A stretch of 64,000 bases of DNA from Brevibacterium yomogidense. Lineage in GTDB: Bacteria > Actinomycetota > Actinomycetes > Actinomycetales > Brevibacteriaceae. Shown here in pieces: positions 9,047 through 17,850 of this stretch. Where the stretch lies: contig NZ_FWFF01000019.1 of the NCBI RefSeq assembly GCF_900163715.1, positions 62,001 to 126,000 on the forward strand, in the 5' to 3' direction. Below the pieces are notes generated by a model. That model was not told the DNA's origin, did not search any database, and was given only the letters and a program-made list of their open reading frames with translations. The first letter of the stretch is position 1. Every line of letters begins with the position of its first letter. Made by a program: the position numbers and the translations under genes.

Positions 9047-9065
9047 CCGGTCTCGGACCCGGCGG

Positions 9066-9071
9066 TAGGCT
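9066..9071 (+). promoter_or_regulatory. -10 box of leaderless dapE promoter
   Basis: TAGGCT ends 6 nt before the dapE ATG at 9078, so no 5' untranslated region is expected. This box occupies the -35 region of the dapD promoter on the other strand and vice versa, so RNA polymerase probably cannot occupy both at once. Confidence 0.7.
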
Positions 9072-9077
9072 GACGGC

Positions 9078-10255
9078 ATGACCCCTCCCGCCCCCAGCGC
9101 AGCCCGTGACTCCGCTGCCCTCTGCGCAGCCCTCGACGACCCCGTCGAGCTCACCGCGCGCCTCTGCGACATCCCCTCCGTCTCCGGCGACGAGGCCCGG
9201 ATCGCAGACGCCGTCGAAGCCGTCCTGCGGGAGATCTCCGCAGGTGACGGACCTTCCCTGGAGATCGTGCGCAACGGCGACGCCCTCATCGCGCGCACCA
9301 CCCTGGGCCTGGATGAGCGCGTCCTGGTCGCGGGCCACCTCGACACCGTCCCCATCGAGGACAACCTGCCGACGGACCGCCGCGTCCTCGACGGGCAGGA
9401 CGTCGTCTGGGGCCGCGGAGCGTGTGACATGAAGGCAGGCGTGGCCATGCAGCTCGCCGTCGCCCGCGCACTGCGCGCACCCGCCCGCGACGTCACGTGG
9501 GTGTTCTACGACCACGAAGAGGTCGACGCCTCCCTCAACGGTCTGGGTCGCCTCGCCGCCGACCACCCGGACCTGCTCGCCGCCGACCTCGCGATCCTCG
9601 GCGAACCGTCCAACGCGGGCATCGAGGGCGGCTGCAACGGCACGATCCGCGTCGAGGTGAGGACCACCGGTGTGCGCGCCCACTCCGCCCGCGCCTTCAT
9701 GGGTGAGAACGCGATCCACGCCGCAGCACCCATCCTCGCGACGCTGGCCGACTACGAGGAGCGCACCGTCACCGTCGACGGCCTCGACTACCGCGAATCC
9801 ATGTCCGCCGTGGGCATCAGCGGGGGAGTCGCGGGCAACGTCGTGCCGGATGCCTGCACCGTGCTCGTGAACCACCGCTTCGCGCCGTCGACCTCCGGTG
9901 CCGAGGCAGAAGCCCACCTCCGCGAGCTCTTCGCCGGCTTCGACGTCACCGTCGTCGACCTCTCCGAGGGCGCGCGCCCCGGTCTGGACAAGCCCACCGC
10001 GCAGGCGTTCGCGGATGCCGTCGGCGCTCCGGTCGCCCCGAAGCTCGGGTGGACGGACGTCGCCCGCTTCAGTGCGCTGGGGGTGCCCGCGCTGAACTTC
10101 GGGCCGGGCAACCCGCTGTTCGCCCACCGTGCGGACGAACACGTCCCCGCCGCCGAGGTCCTGGCCGCCTCCTCCGCACTCCTCACCTTCCTCGAGCCGG
10201 CCGCCGGGGCCCCCGCGTGGGCGCAGGACGGCACCGAACAGGACGAGGACGCGCG

Positions 10256-10259
<4 letters not shown>
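9078..10259 (+). CDS. dapE: Succinyl-diaminopimelate desuccinylase
   Basis: This M20-family dizinc hydrolase (393 aa) releases succinate from N-succinyl-LL-DAP. Candidate metal and catalytic residues are visible: His87 in AGHLDTVP, Asp117 in [10 protein letters not shown], the acidic pair Glu147-Glu148 in YDHEEVD, and a late His in [10 protein letters not shown]. The dimerisation lid domain lies between about residues 180 and 295. It begins at a leaderless ATG and its stop codon overlaps the start of the next gene (ATGA at 10256), so it heads an operon with the LOG protein and the FolP2-like protein. Confidence 0.95.
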
Positions 10260-11043
<784 letters not shown>

Positions 11044-11047
<4 letters not shown>

Positions 11048-11976
11048 GACACGACGACGCGCGCGCGGCCCGCGGCGGTCCGGGAGCCTCTGCGGTGCCT
11101 GACGGGCTCCTGCGGATCGGCGGCCTCACAGCCGGGCCGGGTCGACCCGCGGTCATGGCGGTCATCAACCGATCCGTCGACTCCTTCTACACGGCCGCCC
11201 CCACGACCGAGGCCGCCGTCCGCGCCGCTGTCGACGCACACGCCGCGGGTGCCGGGATCGTCGACATCGGGGGAGTGCGCGCCGGCCGCGGGCCCCACGT
11301 GAGCGTCGAGGAGGAGCTCGGACGCATCTGCCCGGTCATCGAGGCGATCCACGACGAGATCCCGGAACTGGTCATCTCCGCGGACACCTACAGGGCACCC
11401 GTGGCCCGAGCCGCTGTCGCGATCGGAGCCGACATCGTCAACGACACCTGGGCAGGTGCGGACCCGGACCTGCCACTGGTCGCCGCCGAGGCGGGGGCCG
11501 GCCTCGTCTGCTCGCACACGGGGGGACTGGACCCGCGGACTGATGCCCACCGCAGCCGCTACGGCCTGCTGCCCGAGGACGTCGTCGACGACGCGCTGAG
11601 CGGCGTCCTCACACTGGCGGAGCGCGCCCGGTCCGTGGGCGTTCCGACGGAGCGGATCCTGCTGGACCCCACCCCGGACTTCGGGAAGAACACGCGGCAC
11701 TCGCTGATGGTGCTCAAGCACATCCGGGACTTCGCCGACCACGGCATGCCAGTGCTCCTCGCGATCTCCCGGAAGGACTTCATCGGCGAGTCCGTGGACG
11801 CGGGCCCGCCCGAGCAGCGCCTGCCCGCCACCCTCGCCGCCACGGCCTACGCGGTGGAGCATGGGATCGCCGTGATCCGCGCCCACGACGCCGCGGCCAC
11901 GGTGCAGGTGGTCGACATGGTCGGCGCGATCCTCGGGACGACGCAGCCGAGGCGCAGCGTCCGCGGACTGCGGTGA
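11044..11976 (+). CDS. folP2: Dihydropteroate synthase paralogue (FolP2 type)
   Basis: A 310-residue TIM-barrel protein of the DHPS family. The usual first motif NxTPDSFSDGG reads NRSVDSFYTAAP, and the region where classical enzymes have an ESTRPG pterin loop reads GVRAGRGP. DTY and the late ISRKDFIGE segment are kept. These changes match the mycobacterial FolP2 group, which lacks ordinary dihydropteroate synthase activity, rather than FolP1. No folB, folK or folE gene is nearby; the position after the LOG gene is also that of mycobacterial folP2. It overlaps the LOG gene stop by 4 nt. The true reaction is unknown. Confidence 0.82.
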
Positions 11977-12017
11977 GGCTGTGCGGCTCGCGTTCGCCCC
12001 TGTGAGACGATGGAGGC

Positions 12018-12521
12018 ATGCCGATGTGGATCATCCTCGGAGTGTGCGCAGCCGTCTTCGTCCTCGTCATCGCCTTCGCTGGAGCGAGAGGCGCATTCGA
12101 CGGTGGGATGAGCGACGAGGAAGCCGATGTGCCGCCGGCGCAGCGGCTCACGGACGACGCAGGAGCTGACGACATCGCAGCCCTCCGCTTCACCCCGACG
12201 CTCTGGGGATATCGCCCCGCAGAGGTCGACGACGCGCTCTCCCGGCTCAAGGCCCGCATCACCGTTCAGGACGCGCGACTGGCGGCACTGGGCCAGCCCG
12301 TGGCCGGGCAGCAGCCGGCACAGCTTCTGACTGCACAGGACCAGCCAGCACAGCAGCCAGCAGCACAGGATCAGCCTGCACAGCCACGGTCTGCGCAGCA
12401 TCAGTCCGCACAGCACCAGCCAGCACCGGGCACAGCCCCGACGGACCGCGGCACGGATCCATCGACGGAACGGTTTCGACCGCCAGGTTCCGGCACGGCA
12501 ACCTTCTCCCACGATCAGTGA
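12018..12521 (+). CDS. DivIVA-domain small membrane protein with Gln/Pro repeat tail
   Basis: The 167 residues comprise one N-terminal membrane segment (about 3-22), a DivIVA-type motif at about residues 56-78 (RFTPTLWGYRPAEVDDALSRL), and a C-terminal low-complexity tail built from QPAQ-like units (about 98-137). It resembles Rv1209 in position and design. DivIVA-motif proteins often localise to curved membranes or poles; that role is inference here. A GACGAT box 6 nt before the ATG suggests a leaderless start, but a GGAGG also lies within that gap. The last base pairs overlap the following gene (GTGA at 12518). Confidence 0.75.
   Translation: MPMWIILGVCAAVFVLVIAFAGARGAFDGGMSDEEADVPPAQRLTDDAGADDIAALRFTPTLWGYRPAEVDDALSRLKARITVQDARLAALGQPVAGQQPAQLLTAQDQPAQQPAAQDQPAQPRSAQHQSAQHQPAPGTAPTDRGTDPSTERFRPPGSGTATFSHDQ
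12290..12430 (+). repeat. CAG-rich imperfect repeats inside the DivIVA-like gene
   Basis: Roughly fifteen-base units of the type CAGCCAGCACAGGAT recur in this stretch and encode the Gln/Pro/Ala tail. The unit length is a multiple of three, so copy-number change would keep the frame. Confidence 0.6.
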
Positions 12522-13768
12522 GGGCGGCCTCGGGCACGGATCCCCGGACCTACGACGCGGCACCTCGGCTGCTGCCGGGCGTCTTCGACCGCGGTCGGCT
12601 GATCCGTGCTGCCCAGATGATGCTCCTCCTGCCGTTCTGGCTTCAGGCGCTCTCCGTCTACCTGGTGTCCCGGATCGTGTCGCTGGGGATCATGGCCATG
12701 GTCGTGCGCACCCAGCCCGATTCGCCGTGGACCACCGGTGCGACGACCTCTCTCAACGACTTCCTGAACTTCTGGGACGGCGGCTGGTACGAGACGATCG
12801 CGGTCGAGGGCTACCCCGATGTCCTGCCGGTCTATGCGACCGGCGAGATCGCACAGAACCAGTGGGCGTTCTACCCGCTCTTCCCCATGATGGTCCGCGA
12901 CATCACACTGGTCACGGGGGCGGAGTTCGCCGTCGTCGCCCCGGTCCTGTCGACCGTGTTCGGCGCTGTCGCCGCCATCGTGATCCTCGAGCTGTTCCGC
13001 ACGGTCACGACCCACGGCCGAGCGCTCACGGGCCTGGCGTTCGTCCTGTTCTTCCCGGCCTCGCCGATCCTCAGCACCGCGTACGCGGAAGCGCTCACGC
13101 TGATGCTGCAGGCACTCGTGCTGCTCCTGGTGGTCCGCCGCAGATACCTGTGGGCGATCGTCCCGGTGTTCCTCATGGATCTGTCGCGGCCGATCGGCGT
13201 CGCATTCGCGTTCTTCATGCTCATCCACCTCATCAGCCGGTTCCGCCGCCGCCACGACGATCCGTATCCGATCTCCGAGGTCGTCGCGTCGTGGACGCTG
13301 GGCGTCCTGTCGTGCGTCGCCGCACTCGCCCATCCGCTGCACGCGTGGATCCGCACCGGGTCGATGACCGCGTATACGGACACGGAGGCCTCCTGGCACA
13401 CGGGGGAGACGCACTTCGTCACCCAGTGGGTGACCGCCGGGGAGCGGTGGCTGGGGCCCCTCAGCCTGCCGACGCTGCTCGTGCTCGCGCTGTCGCTCAT
13501 CGCGCTCATCGTGTCGCCGGCGGGACGGACGATGGGGAGGACCCTCCAGCAGTTCTGCTTCGGGTACGGCCTCTACATCCTCATCTTCTTCACGCCGCAG
13601 ACATCCACGCTGCGTCTGTTCCTGCCCCTCTTCCCGCTGGCCCTGGCGCTCGCCGCCTCATGGTCGTGGGCGGTGCGGGGCATCGTCCTGGTCGCGTTCA
13701 CCCTCTTCCAGATCATCTGGGTCGGATGGCTGTGGCACTTCACCCCGCCGGGGGATCTGCCGCCGTGA
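12518..13768 (+). CDS. Multi-pass membrane mannosyltransferase-like protein (PIG-V-like)
   Basis: This 416-residue protein has about nine to eleven hydrophobic segments. The first large loop carries FWDGGWYETIAVEGYP and then NQWAFYPLFPMMVR, the pattern of PIG-V/GT-C glycosyltransferases that use polyprenyl-phosphate sugars and have an acidic residue in the first external loop. The acceptor is unknown. GTG 12518 overlaps the stop codon of the DivIVA-like gene, so the two are co-translated. An enzyme of this class in an actinobacterial envelope would be expected to mannosylate lipids, glycans or proteins. Confidence 0.78.
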   Translation: MRAASGTDPRTYDAAPRLLPGVFDRGRLIRAAQMMLLLPFWLQALSVYLVSRIVSLGIMAMVVRTQPDSPWTTGATTSLNDFLNFWDGGWYETIAVEGYPDVLPVYATGEIAQNQWAFYPLFPMMVRDITLVTGAEFAVVAPVLSTVFGAVAAIVILELFRTVTTHGRALTGLAFVLFFPASPILSTAYAEALTLMLQALVLLLVVRRRYLWAIVPVFLMDLSRPIGVAFAFFMLIHLISRFRRRHDDPYPISEVVASWTLGVLSCVAALAHPLHAWIRTGSMTAYTDTEASWHTGETHFVTQWVTAGERWLGPLSLPTLLVLALSLIALIVSPAGRTMGRTLQQFCFGYGLYILIFFTPQTSTLRLFLPLFPLALALAASWSWAVRGIVLVAFTLFQIIWVGWLWHFTPPGDLPP

Positions 13769-13813
13769 CTCGCTCACATGACGGTGCTGCACCCAATCGG
13801 TCCGCGAATGGTG

Positions 13814-13819
13814 GATAAT
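13814..13819 (+). promoter_or_regulatory. Candidate -10 box of the DUF3117 gene
   Basis: GATAAT lies 37 nt before the DUF3117 start and matches the -10 consensus at five of six positions. No convincing -35 hexamer is seen. The same bases form an 8-of-9 match to a DnaA box, so the call is tentative. Confidence 0.4.
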
Positions 13820-13856
13820 CGTCTGAGACTACTTTTCGACGCGAAGGGATGCTCCC

Positions 13857-14027
13857 ATGGCAGCACAGAAGCCCCGCACGGGCGACGGACCTCTTGAGGT
13901 GACGAAGGAGGGACGCAGCATGGTGCTGCGACTGCCCGTCGAAGGAGGCGGACGTCTCGTCATCGAGATCAGCCGCGACGAGGCGCAGGACCTGCACGAC
14001 ACCCTTGCGGAGGCGATCGGGAACTGA
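13857..14027 (+). CDS. DUF3117 domain-containing protein
   Basis: A 56-residue protein starting MAAQKPRTGDGPLEVTK and continuing through MVLRLPVEGGGRLVIEIS to a C-terminal helix with DEAQDLHDTLAEA. This matches the DUF3117 family (Rv1211), which is nearly universal in actinobacteria and has no known function. GAAGGGA lies 7 nt before the ATG. The gene sits after the mannosyltransferase gene, the same position as Rv1211 relative to Rv1209/Rv1210. The residue pattern suggests a two-stranded hairpin plus one helix. Confidence 0.9.
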   Translation: MAAQKPRTGDGPLEVTKEGRSMVLRLPVEGGGRLVIEISRDEAQDLHDTLAEAIGN

Positions 14028-14179
14028 CCCGACCTCAGCGCTTCACGGCCCTCTGACGCAGCAATGCGGACAGGGGGCCGCTGTCTTCGCCGGAGGCCTG
14101 CCTCGAGCGCTGCCTGAAGGCCTCGAGCTTTACCGAACGATCGCGCTGAGCCAGCGTCGGCAGCGCTGCAGGACCAGCC

Positions 14180-14812
14180 TCAGAGCCGCCGGAGGACGAG
14201 CATCCCGTCGTCGATCGGCAGCAGCAGCCGGGTGAGGTCACTGCGCCCCTGCAGGTCGTTCAGCAGCTGTCTGATCTCGCGCACCTGGGGTGAGCGGACC
14301 GCGGGGTCGGCGACGGACCCGCCCAGCATCGCCTGGTCGAGGACGAGGACGCCCCCGGGCTCCAGCCTCTCCAGCGCGAGCGGGACCAGCCGGGGCGCCT
14401 GACCCGCCTCCGCATCGATGTGGACCAGGTCGTAGGTGCCCTGGGCCAGTCGCGAGAGGACCTCGTCCGGCCGGCCCGTCATCATCCGGACGCGATGCCC
14501 CGCGAGGTTCGCGTGCACGATGAGCTCCCGGGCCACCGCCTGCGCCTCCGCATCGGTGTCGATCGAGGTGAGGATCCCGGACCTCGGCATGCCGCGCAGC
14601 AGCGCGAGGGTCGCGGTGCCCGTGCCGGTGCCGACCTCGATCGCCGCGGACGGGTTCAGGAGCCCGGTGAGGAACGTGAGCGTCGCACTCGACGTGGGCG
14701 GGAGCGGACGACGCCGGTAGTCCTGGGCGATCGTGCGGGCGGCGTCATCCACGACGTCCGTGCCGTTGTACTGCTCCGCCATGCGTGCGCTGGCGGCCCA
14801 ATCGCGGGACAT
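14180..14812 (-). CDS. SAM-dependent O-methyltransferase (class I, Rv1220c-like)
   Basis: The 210 residues hold the SAM-binding motif I IEVGTGTGTATLALL, motif II around TSIDTDAEA and the YDLVHIDAEAG segment typical of catechol/caffeoyl-CoA-type O-methyltransferases. The natural substrate is not known. The frame is open for 24 more codons upstream, but the ATG at 14812 has GAGGAG 6 nt before it and gives the family N-terminus (MSRDWAASARMAEQY), so the shorter form is chosen. In mycobacteria this gene lies beside sigE, rseA and htrA; here the next genes are an Atl-like gene and tatB. Confidence 0.87.
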   Translation of the reverse strand: MSRDWAASARMAEQYNGTDVVDDAARTIAQDYRRRPLPPTSSATLTFLTGLLNPSAAIEVGTGTGTATLALLRGMPRSGILTSIDTDAEAQAVARELIVHANLAGHRVRMMTGRPDEVLSRLAQGTYDLVHIDAEAGQAPRLVPLALERLEPGGVLVLDQAMLGGSVADPAVRSPQVREIRQLLNDLQGRSDLTRLLLPIDDGMLVLRRL

Positions 14813-14911
14813 CGGGTCTCCTCTCCGCTGGGTGTCGTCGGTCATCGTCGACGTGTGCGGCGGCCCTCCCGGCAACGGGCTCACGGACGTCGGGCGTACA
14901 GAGGTCTCAGT

Positions 14912-15271
14912 CTAAGCCGGGCTGTCCTCGGATCCTGCAGAAGGCAGATCTGCGAGCGCGTCGCGAACGCACTGGTCGAAGGCGACGGGGTCCACGCCCG
15001 CACGGCTCAAATCGATGCGCTGGTCGGGTGTGAGCGGCATGCCCTCCTCCTGCCAGAGAGGCAGGGCGCGGGCCGTGAGGGGTGCGGGGAGTGCGCCGCG
15101 GACGTTCGGCACCCGCCACCAGGTGACGGTCGACCCGATCGAGCTGAGCACCCTCGCGACGAACCGGGGAGACGCTCCCACGACGCGGCCGATCTCCCCG
15201 TACGCGGCGGCCCGACCGGAGGGGATGCATTCGACGGCGCGCAGCACCCGCTCGACTCCCAGTTCGTCCAT
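14912..15271 (-). CDS. Alkyltransferase-like protein (MGMT/Atl family, no active-site cysteine)
   Basis: The 119 residues match the DNA-binding domain of O6-alkylguanine transferases: RVLRAVECIPSGRAAAYGEIGRVVG with a helix-turn-helix, then WWRVPNVRG. In active MGMT the PCHR motif holds the acceptor cysteine; no such motif exists here, which is the mark of Atl proteins that bind alkylated bases and hand them to nucleotide excision repair. A longer open frame to 15889 is antisense to tatB and is rejected. A GACGAT box 7 nt before the ATG (15284-15279, reverse strand) suggests a leaderless transcript. Confidence 0.8.
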   Translation of the reverse strand: MDELGVERVLRAVECIPSGRAAAYGEIGRVVGASPRFVARVLSSIGSTVTWWRVPNVRGALPAPLTARALPLWQEEGMPLTPDQRIDLSRAGVDPVAFDQCVRDALADLPSAGSEDSPA

Positions 15272-15406
15272 GAGCGCGATCGTCTCACAGTCGGATCCAG
15301 ACGTGACGGAGGATGGCCGGGGCCGCGGAGGGAGACTGGGCGGCGGAGGATGAGGAGCGTGACGGACGGCGCGTGACGCGATGGCCGGGGGAGTGCTCCG
15401 CGTTGG

Positions 15407-15412
15407 TAGGAT
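15407..15412 (+). promoter_or_regulatory. -10 box of leaderless tatB promoter
   Basis: TAGGAT ends 7 nt before the tatB ATG at 15420. No ribosome binding site is present, and the first residues after that ATG are the conserved TatB N-terminus, so the box supports this start. Confidence 0.65.
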
Positions 15413-15419
15413 CGGGCCC

Positions 15420-15968
15420 ATGTTCGGCATCAACGGCTTCGAGATGGTCATCCTCGTCCTTGTTGCCCTCTTCGTCATCGGACCCCAGCGTCTGCCCGAG
15501 TACGCGGCCAAGCTCCGTGACTTCGTCAGGAGCTTCCGGCGGATGGCCGAGGGGGCGAAGGAGACCGTCAAGAAGGACTTCGGTGCCGACCTCGACGAAT
15601 ACGACTGGCGCTCCCTGGATCCCCGACAGTACGACCCGCGCCGCATCGTGCGCGAAGCGCTGGCGGAGGAGGACCGCGCGATCCGCGAGGAGCAGTTCCG
15701 GGCAGGCCGTGACACGGGAAGTCCGGCGGCCGGCAGCACGACAGGTGCACGGTCCAGCACGCACAGCACGGTCGGATCCTCGGCCGGCGGACCGTCGACC
15801 GGCCCATCCAGGGCCTCGGGCGGTTCCGGTGCCCCAGACCGGTCGGATGCGGCCACCAGTGCGGCGGAGGCCGCTGCCACGAGACTCACCCCGATGGAGC
15901 GCCACCGCGACCAGGTGGGCCAGCGCCAGGACGGGCAGGGCGCCCCGTTCGACCCGGAAGCGACCTGA
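15420..15968 (+). CDS. tatB: Sec-independent protein translocase subunit TatB
   Basis: TatB and TatC bind twin-arginine signal peptides and feed folded proteins to the TatA pore. The 182-residue protein begins MFGINGFEM, then has one N-terminal membrane helix (about residues 5-21, VILVLVALFVIGPQRLPEYA with the conserved GPxRLP hinge), an amphipathic helix, and a long polar C-terminal tail rich in Gly, Ser and Thr. The frame is open from 15381, but the start at 15420 matches the family and follows a -10 box directly. tatA and tatC are not in the window. Neighbouring mrp matches the mycobacterial tatB-mrp order. Confidence 0.92.
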   Translation: MFGINGFEMVILVLVALFVIGPQRLPEYAAKLRDFVRSFRRMAEGAKETVKKDFGADLDEYDWRSLDPRQYDPRRIVREALAEEDRAIREEQFRAGRDTGSPAAGSTTGARSSTHSTVGSSAGGPSTGPSRASGGSGAPDRSDAATSAAEAAATRLTPMERHRDQVGQRQDGQGAPFDPEAT

Positions 15969-16051
15969 TCCAGTCCTAGCTGGCCAGCACCGGCTGCCCC
16001 TATCTGCTCCGGTCTGCCCAGTCTCCTCAGCCGACAGGCCGACCGAGCCCC

Positions 16052-17209
16052 TCAGTCGACCGGGCTGAGCCCCAGGCTCTTGCCGGCCAGGGACTGCGAC
16101 CGCACGCGCAGCCGCGATGCGACGTCCCGCAGGGCCGCTGGTCCCGGTTCGTCGGGGTGGCTCAGGACTGCGGGCAGGCCCGCGTCCGCTCCCTCGCGCA
16201 CCGTCGGGTCCAGTGGGATCTGCCCCAGCAGGGGGACGTGTGCCTGGCCGCCGGCCTCCGCGAGCCTGGCCGCGAGCGCATCGGCGACCTGACGCCCGCC
16301 GCCCTCGCCAAAGATCGGGTTGTGGCTGCCGTCCGGCATGACCATCCAGGACATGTTCTCGATGACGCCGGCGATCGACTGGCCCGTGCTGGTCGCGAGT
16401 GCGCCCGCCCGCTCCGCCACCTGCGCGGCGGCCTGCTGGGGAGTCGTGACGATGAGGAGCTCCGATTCCGGCAGCAGCTGGCCGACGGAGATCGCGACAT
16501 CGCCCGTGCCCGGCGGCAGATCGAGCAGCAGGACATCGAGGTCGCCCCAGAAGACGTCCGTGAGGAACTGCTCGAGCGCGCGGTGGAGCATCGGACCGCG
16601 CCACACGACCGCCTGCCCGGGGTTCACGAACATGCCGATGCTCATGACGGCCACACCGTGTCCCGGCTGCGGGAGGATCATGTCCTCGAGCTTCGTCGGC
16701 TTGCCTGTCACCCCCATCATGGGCGGGATCGAGAAGCCGTAGATGTCCGCGTCGAGGATCCCGACCTGCAGACCGGTCGCAGACAGCTGCGCGGCGAGAT
16801 TCGCCGTCACCGATGACTTGCCCACTCCGCCCTTGCCGGACGCGACGGCGATGACCCGTGTGAGATTGCCGGGCTGGGTGAAGGGGTTGACCCGGCCCTC
16901 ACCGCTGCGCAGCCGGTCCCGCAGGGCTCCGCGCTGCTCCGGCGTCATGACGCCCAGTTCGACGTCGACGTCGGCCACGCCCTCGACCTTCGTCGCAGCC
17001 TTCCGCACGTCCTCGCTGATCGTGCCCTTCATCGGGCAGCCGGCGATCGTGAGGAGCACCTTCACGCGCGCAGTGCCCGAGGAGTCGACTGAGGCGGACT
17101 CGACCATGTCCAGGTCGACGATCGGGCGGCGCAGCTCCGGATCGATGACGGTGCTCAGCGCCTTCCACAGGGGATCCTGGCGCTTAGTTTCGCGTGTGCG
17201 GTCAGTCAT
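16052..17209 (-). CDS. apbC: Iron-sulfur cluster carrier, Mrp/ApbC P-loop ATPase
   Basis: The 385-residue protein has an N-terminal DUF59/MIP18-type domain (about 1-90, with IDPELRRPIVDLDMV and a single Cys at 58) followed by a ParA-like ATPase. The deviant Walker A is GKGGVGKS at residues 125-132, and LLDLPPGTGD is the Walker B/switch region. Mrp proteins bind and transfer Fe-S clusters. The usual CxxC pair near the C-terminus is not seen, as in many actinobacterial members. The start overlaps the stop of the DUF1003 gene as ATGA, placing it last in a three-gene unit with that gene and the CBS/MgtE_N gene. Confidence 0.9.
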   Translation of the reverse strand: MTDRTRETKRQDPLWKALSTVIDPELRRPIVDLDMVESASVDSSGTARVKVLLTIAGCPMKGTISEDVRKAATKVEGVADVDVELGVMTPEQRGALRDRLRSGEGRVNPFTQPGNLTRVIAVASGKGGVGKSSVTANLAAQLSATGLQVGILDADIYGFSIPPMMGVTGKPTKLEDMILPQPGHGVAVMSIGMFVNPGQAVVWRGPMLHRALEQFLTDVFWGDLDVLLLDLPPGTGDVAISVGQLLPESELLIVTTPQQAAAQVAERAGALATSTGQSIAGVIENMSWMVMPDGSHNPIFGEGGGRQVADALAARLAEAGGQAHVPLLGQIPLDPTVREGADAGLPAVLSHPDEPGPAALRDVASRLRVRSQSLAGKSLGLSPVD

Positions 17210-17850
17210 CTGTCGGTCACGTCTTCCTTCCCGAGGTCGTCGGCCCCGAAGTCGTCGTCGCGGCTGCTCTGTCCGGCGCCGCTGACGTCGCGGCTGCTCG
17301 CGCCGCTGCTGTTCGCATCGCTGCTGTTCGCATCGCTGCCGTTCGCGCCGTCAGCGCGCTCCTCCGCGCGGGCCTCTTCCATCTCCTCCATGAGGGAACG
17401 CAGCTCGGACCGGATGAAGTCCCGGGTCGCGACATCGCGCATCGCGATCCGCAGGCTCGCCACCTCACGCGCGAGGAACTCCGTGTCCGCGAGGTTCCTC
17501 TCCGCCCGCTGGCGATCCGCCTCGAACTCGACGCGGTCGCGGTCGGCGGACCGGTTGTCCGCCAGCAGCAGCAGGGGAGCGGCGTACGACGCCTGCAGCG
17601 ACAGGATCAGAGTGAGCAGCGTGAAGTTCAGGTTGCGCGGGTCGAACTGCATGTCTTCGGGCGCCATGGAGTTCCAGGCCAGCCATGCCGCACAGATGAG
17701 CGTCATCCACACGAGGAACATCGGGGTGCCCATGTAGCGGGCGATGCCCTCGGCCACGCGCCCGAACGTGTCCGGCGGCATGCCGACCTGGGGCAGGCGC
17801 CTGCGCGAGCTGCGGGGCGTGTCGAGTCCGGGGCGATCAGTTCGTGCCAT
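17206..17850 (-). CDS. DUF1003 membrane protein
   Basis: The 214 residues include two adjacent membrane segments (about 43-66 and 77-98) with TMICAAWLAWN-like and NFTLLTLILSLQASYAAPLLLL text typical of DUF1003, followed by a long coiled-coil-like charged helix (about 100-165) and a Ser/Asn/Asp repeat tail (NSSDANSSGAS). Function unknown; Rv1231c is the positional equivalent. The start at 17850 is chosen because AAGGGGGA precedes it and because it overlaps the upstream gene's stop by 14 nt; the frame is open 24 codons further. The tail is encoded by a short CGCTGCTGTTCG-type repeat at about 17285-17345. Confidence 0.85.
   Translation of the reverse strand: MARTDRPGLDTPRSSRRRLPQVGMPPDTFGRVAEGIARYMGTPMFLVWMTLICAAWLAWNSMAPEDMQFDPRNLNFTLLTLILSLQASYAAPLLLLADNRSADRDRVEFEADRQRAERNLADTEFLAREVASLRIAMRDVATRDFIRSELRSLMEEMEEARAEERADGANGSDANSSDANSSGASSRDVSGAGQSSRDDDFGADDLGKEDVTDR

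Noticed and set aside
12515..13414. 299-codon reverse frame opposite the mannosyltransferase gene
   Set aside because: Composition (His/Arg/Asp/Gln runs) is that of an antisense shadow in GC-rich DNA; the forward membrane protein is clear.
14035..14179. Reverse-strand open frame between the DUF3117 and O-methyltransferase genes
   Set aside because: No start codon with a ribosome site lies in the gap; the text (LEAFRQRSRQASGED) is not recognised.
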